Source of the DNA: Wuchereria bancrofti
Lineage: Eukaryota > Nematoda > Chromadorea > Rhabditida > Onchocercidae
DNA length: 64,000 nucleotides
Assembly: GCA_005281725.1 (NCBI GenBank)
Contig: SSBO01000003.1
Coordinates: 5,394,495 to 5,458,494, forward strand
Reading direction: 5' to 3'
Below the pieces are notes generated by a model. That model saw nothing but the letters and a program-made list of their open reading frames with translations, did not search any database and had not been told where the DNA came from. A program made the translations under genes and the position numbers. Shown in pieces: positions 61,219 to 64,000 of the stretch. Each line of letters opens with the position of its first letter. Positions within the stretch are counted from its first letter, which is position 1.

Positions 61219-63465
61219 CTAACGGACGGTATAATCAAAAATGATGTCAATACGCTGATCTTCTTGGCCAAAATTTGTAATTGGCATCAACAGATCGTCT
61301 TCTCTAATGTGTTTCCAGAATGAACGTTCATCAATGAGACCACTCGGGCAATAATATACATGATTTGCGATATCCAAACTGAGCAACAAAAGGGTGAAAT
61401 AGGATTACCAGAGAAAACAATGAATTGAAGTGCAAGTTAAGGTCACAACTAAATTTTTACTTAGTGGTCATTGAGATCCAGATATTTAATTCAGGTAACG
61501 ATAATTTCTGCAAACCAGAATTCATTGCTGGCAAAAATTTTGTTTGAGAAGTGAAAGGAAAAATTGCAGATATAATAATAATGGACGAAGTATTTTGAAA
61601 GTATGGGTAATACATTAAAGATAGAATATTGTTTCAGAAAGGATGAAAATTGCAATTTGTTTCGAATTAGAAAGGGAAGATAGAGACTTAAACTGACTAC
61701 ATTATTTTTGCTTATTTGTGCAGTAATCTCACCATCCTGTATGTTTCCGTCTATCAAAGATGAATAGTTGCCAAGATGAATTAATTAACCTGCTAAGCCG
61801 TTCATACTCTTTCAATATATTTAATGTTTGCAACATTGTGTAGTCGCCGTATATTTCTATAATTTGCTGCTGACGAAACACTTTTTCAGAATTTCGTAAC
61901 GGTATGAAGGCTGTCAAGCGAACTTCCACTAAACGAAGGCATGGCCTACTTTTCAGTACAGTTGGCACTATACTTTGATCACTCTAGAAAAATTCTTATT
62001 AAGTGAGAAATAAATTAATTAAATCTTAATAAGTGAAAACAATCAGTCCTATGTAATTCCCGACATAAAGATTCCGAAATGAAAATGAGTTGGAAAATAT
62101 GCTCAAACAAGATCCCTGTTATCATTTATGATACGGTTTTCTTTCTTCTTTTATACATTCGAATTTCCATTAGTACTTTATCAGTTGTAGCCGTCCTATG
62201 TGAAGGCATAGAGATAATTTCTTGGATTTTGTGAGGACGTCGATGACCATTTGTATACATCAGATCCGTTTGGTAACAGGATGCATTCGGGCAACCGAAG
62301 CCACCAGCTGAATAAAGAAATTATGCAGAATTTTTTTTTTCTGAGATACTAAATGGCATGCAATTGCGATACTGCTTTGTAGCAAAACTACTGTCTAGCA
62401 AAACTACTGAAGAAAACGAACCAGTTTCAACAGCTGGTGCTTTTTCTAAACAATCTCGACAAATGTAATGATCACATAGACCCATAATATGCATTTCGCC
62501 CACTGGCTATAAAAATTACATCAAAAGTCATCAAAGATACTTCTATATTAAATGCTTTTTTGCTATAAGTTATAAGTTAGTTAACACTTTTCCAAAGAAT
62601 AGAACGTTGTCCTCCATTTTCAAGATGATTAACTTACCACACTATTTAAAGCACTCAGCAAAATGCAAATAGGCGCTAAAGCTAACCTTCATTTTTCCGC
62701 ATGGTCCATCACAGTGGCATTCTCGAATTTGAGAACTAGGAGCATTACTTGGCTGAATGCGTTTACAAATGTTCATGTCTGCTAAGGACATATCTTGCTT
62801 TGGAGATACTAAAATATTGAAATCACTTGATTACAAGAAAGTTCATAACTTCAGAAAACCAAATAATTAAAGACTTATCACTAATCTGCAAACTTAACGT
62901 AAATGGTCTGCAACATCATTTGACCTTGACTATTTAAATTATTTGGTAGAAGAAAATCAAATAATAGTGGAAACTCAGGCCGTAACGACTAAGTAATCAC
63001 AAGACATAAACTGATCAGGTCAATTATCTAATAGATAAAGGCATCTTTAGGTAAAACAATTTTTAAAGCAACGTGTATTATGCTCCTTCAGCATGACATC
63101 ACTCTCAAAAACGATCCATTCTTTGAATTCTGTGTTATTATACCTTTCCAATCCTGTTTTTGTTTTCACTAAGGATAGAAAGAAAGCAAGAAAGACTAGA
63201 CTAAGTTGCAAACATTAGGGTGAAAGTGACAGTCAGAAATTTCATACCACTCATAAATGAGAATTGAGGAGATACAGTTGTCAACCTCACATCATCCGTT
63301 GAATTTGATTGCTTGAATTGTTGCAAATCATGCCATGTTACTGTATATGTATACAGTTGCCTTAGGTTTAATGTTATCAGTAGTAAATCGACAAGAACAC
63401 TGAACAACCAACTCAAAAACTTTTTAAAAACCGATGACACAGTTAAAAGATCTTTTACCTTCCAT
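61219..63465 (-). CDS. Unrecognised protein with RING-like zinc motif
   Basis: I do not recognise the family. Seven exons join in phase to 277 residues: 63465-63459, 63340-63248, 62808-62687, 62506-62422, 62307-62135, 61983-61790 and 61378-61219. A RING-like cluster spans residues about 66-113: C66-x3-C70, then C85-x-H87-x2-C90-x2-C93 (in GLCDHYICRDCLEKAP) and C108-x4-C113 (in GFGCPNASC). The outer spacings (x3, x4) depart from the usual x2. A basic patch (MYKRRKKT) follows. The last 110 residues look like one folded domain with LRLVEVRLTAFIPL and FGQEDQRIDIIFDYTVR, possibly a beta-rich or ubiquitin-like fold. It may be a ubiquitin ligase or adaptor, by inference only. The first exon is only seven bases and is uncertain; the other six are well supported. 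Confidence 0.7.
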
Positions 63466-64000
63466 CCGATTCGTTGCTGAGGCGCAGGTCGTAGCTATCA
63501 ATACAGCATAAGTGGCTTTTCATTGCTGGAGGCAGAAACCGAGACATCACTTAATTCTCCAATTGCTTAAGTTTTCAATTTCTTTATTGTTCCCTTGATC
63601 CTCTATAGGTCCTCTATAGTTCATTGAAGTAAGCATCGAATGCATGAAAAAGTGGCACTTCTAGTGATATATGCAATATTCGAACCGACTCTTCCAATCA
63701 CATTCCATCAAATTTTAATAATCCGGTCGGATTCGGTTATTTCGAAATTATATCGGCAAGGTATCTCGAACAATAAGAACACAAGTTAGACTTACAGTAC
63801 GAGCGTAGTAAGTTGGCGAAGCAGAGAAGACTGAAATGAATTAAATTCATGAAATGATCTTTATAAACAAATAAAAGTTTGCATAAAACTTATGGAATTT
63901 CTCTATAAGCATTTTTTTAAATAATGAATATTTCACTTTAATTTCTCGTAATTGGTAAACTATAACAAGGTCAAAACTAGCGACTAGGTTACAATTCATG
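63466..64000. other. Right edge, nothing recognised
   Basis: The 535 bases upstream of the RING-like gene should contain its promoter. No exon, repeat or RNA gene is seen before the window ends. Confidence 0.5.

Noticed and set aside
1..64000. tRNA, rRNA, spliced-leader RNA or CRISPR array
   Set aside because: No tRNA B-box with matching arms, no rRNA-like segment and no spaced direct-repeat array was found by eye; divergent RNA genes could be missed.

Overview
The window looks like nuclear DNA from a parasitic nematode, most likely a filarial or other spirurid worm. This is inferred from very A+T-rich sequence, genes broken into many small exons with introns of a few hundred bases, and predicted proteins that match animal families. 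No genome was searched. Every gene here had to be joined across introns. The single-frame ORFs are only fragments, so I read acceptors (mostly TTTCAG-like), donors and codon phase by eye and checked that phases agree across each gene.

Layout. 1-16497: no gene recognised, only small repeats and hairpins. 16498-19016 (+): short EGF-repeat type I membrane protein. 19017-22898: gap with one G+C-rich orphan coding-like island near 21611-21828. 22899-31586 (-): complete SLC12A9-type cation-chloride-cotransporter family protein, 22 exons, 965 aa. 31587-34054: gap with a cysteine-rich orphan exon candidate at 33815-33981. 34055-38783 (+): TRIM-NHL protein (RING, B-box, coiled coil, filamin, NHL), nhl-1-like. 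39958-41665 (-): sigma-1 receptor/ERG2 family protein. 42693-44235 (+): thiamine pyrophosphokinase. 44557-52823 (-): RRP12, a pre-ribosome HEAT-repeat factor, 22 exons, 1315 aa. 53076-57626 (+): NADAR-domain protein with an Arg/Gly-rich N-terminus. 57627-61218: gap. 61219-63465 (-): unrecognised protein with a RING-like zinc motif. 63466-64000: nothing seen.

From SLC12A9 onward the genes alternate in head-to-head and tail-to-tail pairs: SLC12A9/TRIM-NHL, sigma receptor/TPK and RRP12/NADAR are divergent. The RRP12/NADAR start codons are only about 250 bases apart, which suggests a shared promoter. The neighbours do not form a pathway: they cover membrane transport, ubiquitin or RNA control, ER sterol-isomerase-like function, cofactor synthesis, ribosome assembly and ADP-ribose-related chemistry. 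I see no operon, CRISPR array, rRNA, tRNA or intact transposon.

Most worth a second look: a partial exon-plus-intron duplication inside RRP12; a second exon relic in the same gene; two GC-AG introns and one exon with no GT donor; the NADAR protein; the unusual RING-like protein; two orphan coding-like islands; and several near-perfect small hairpins.
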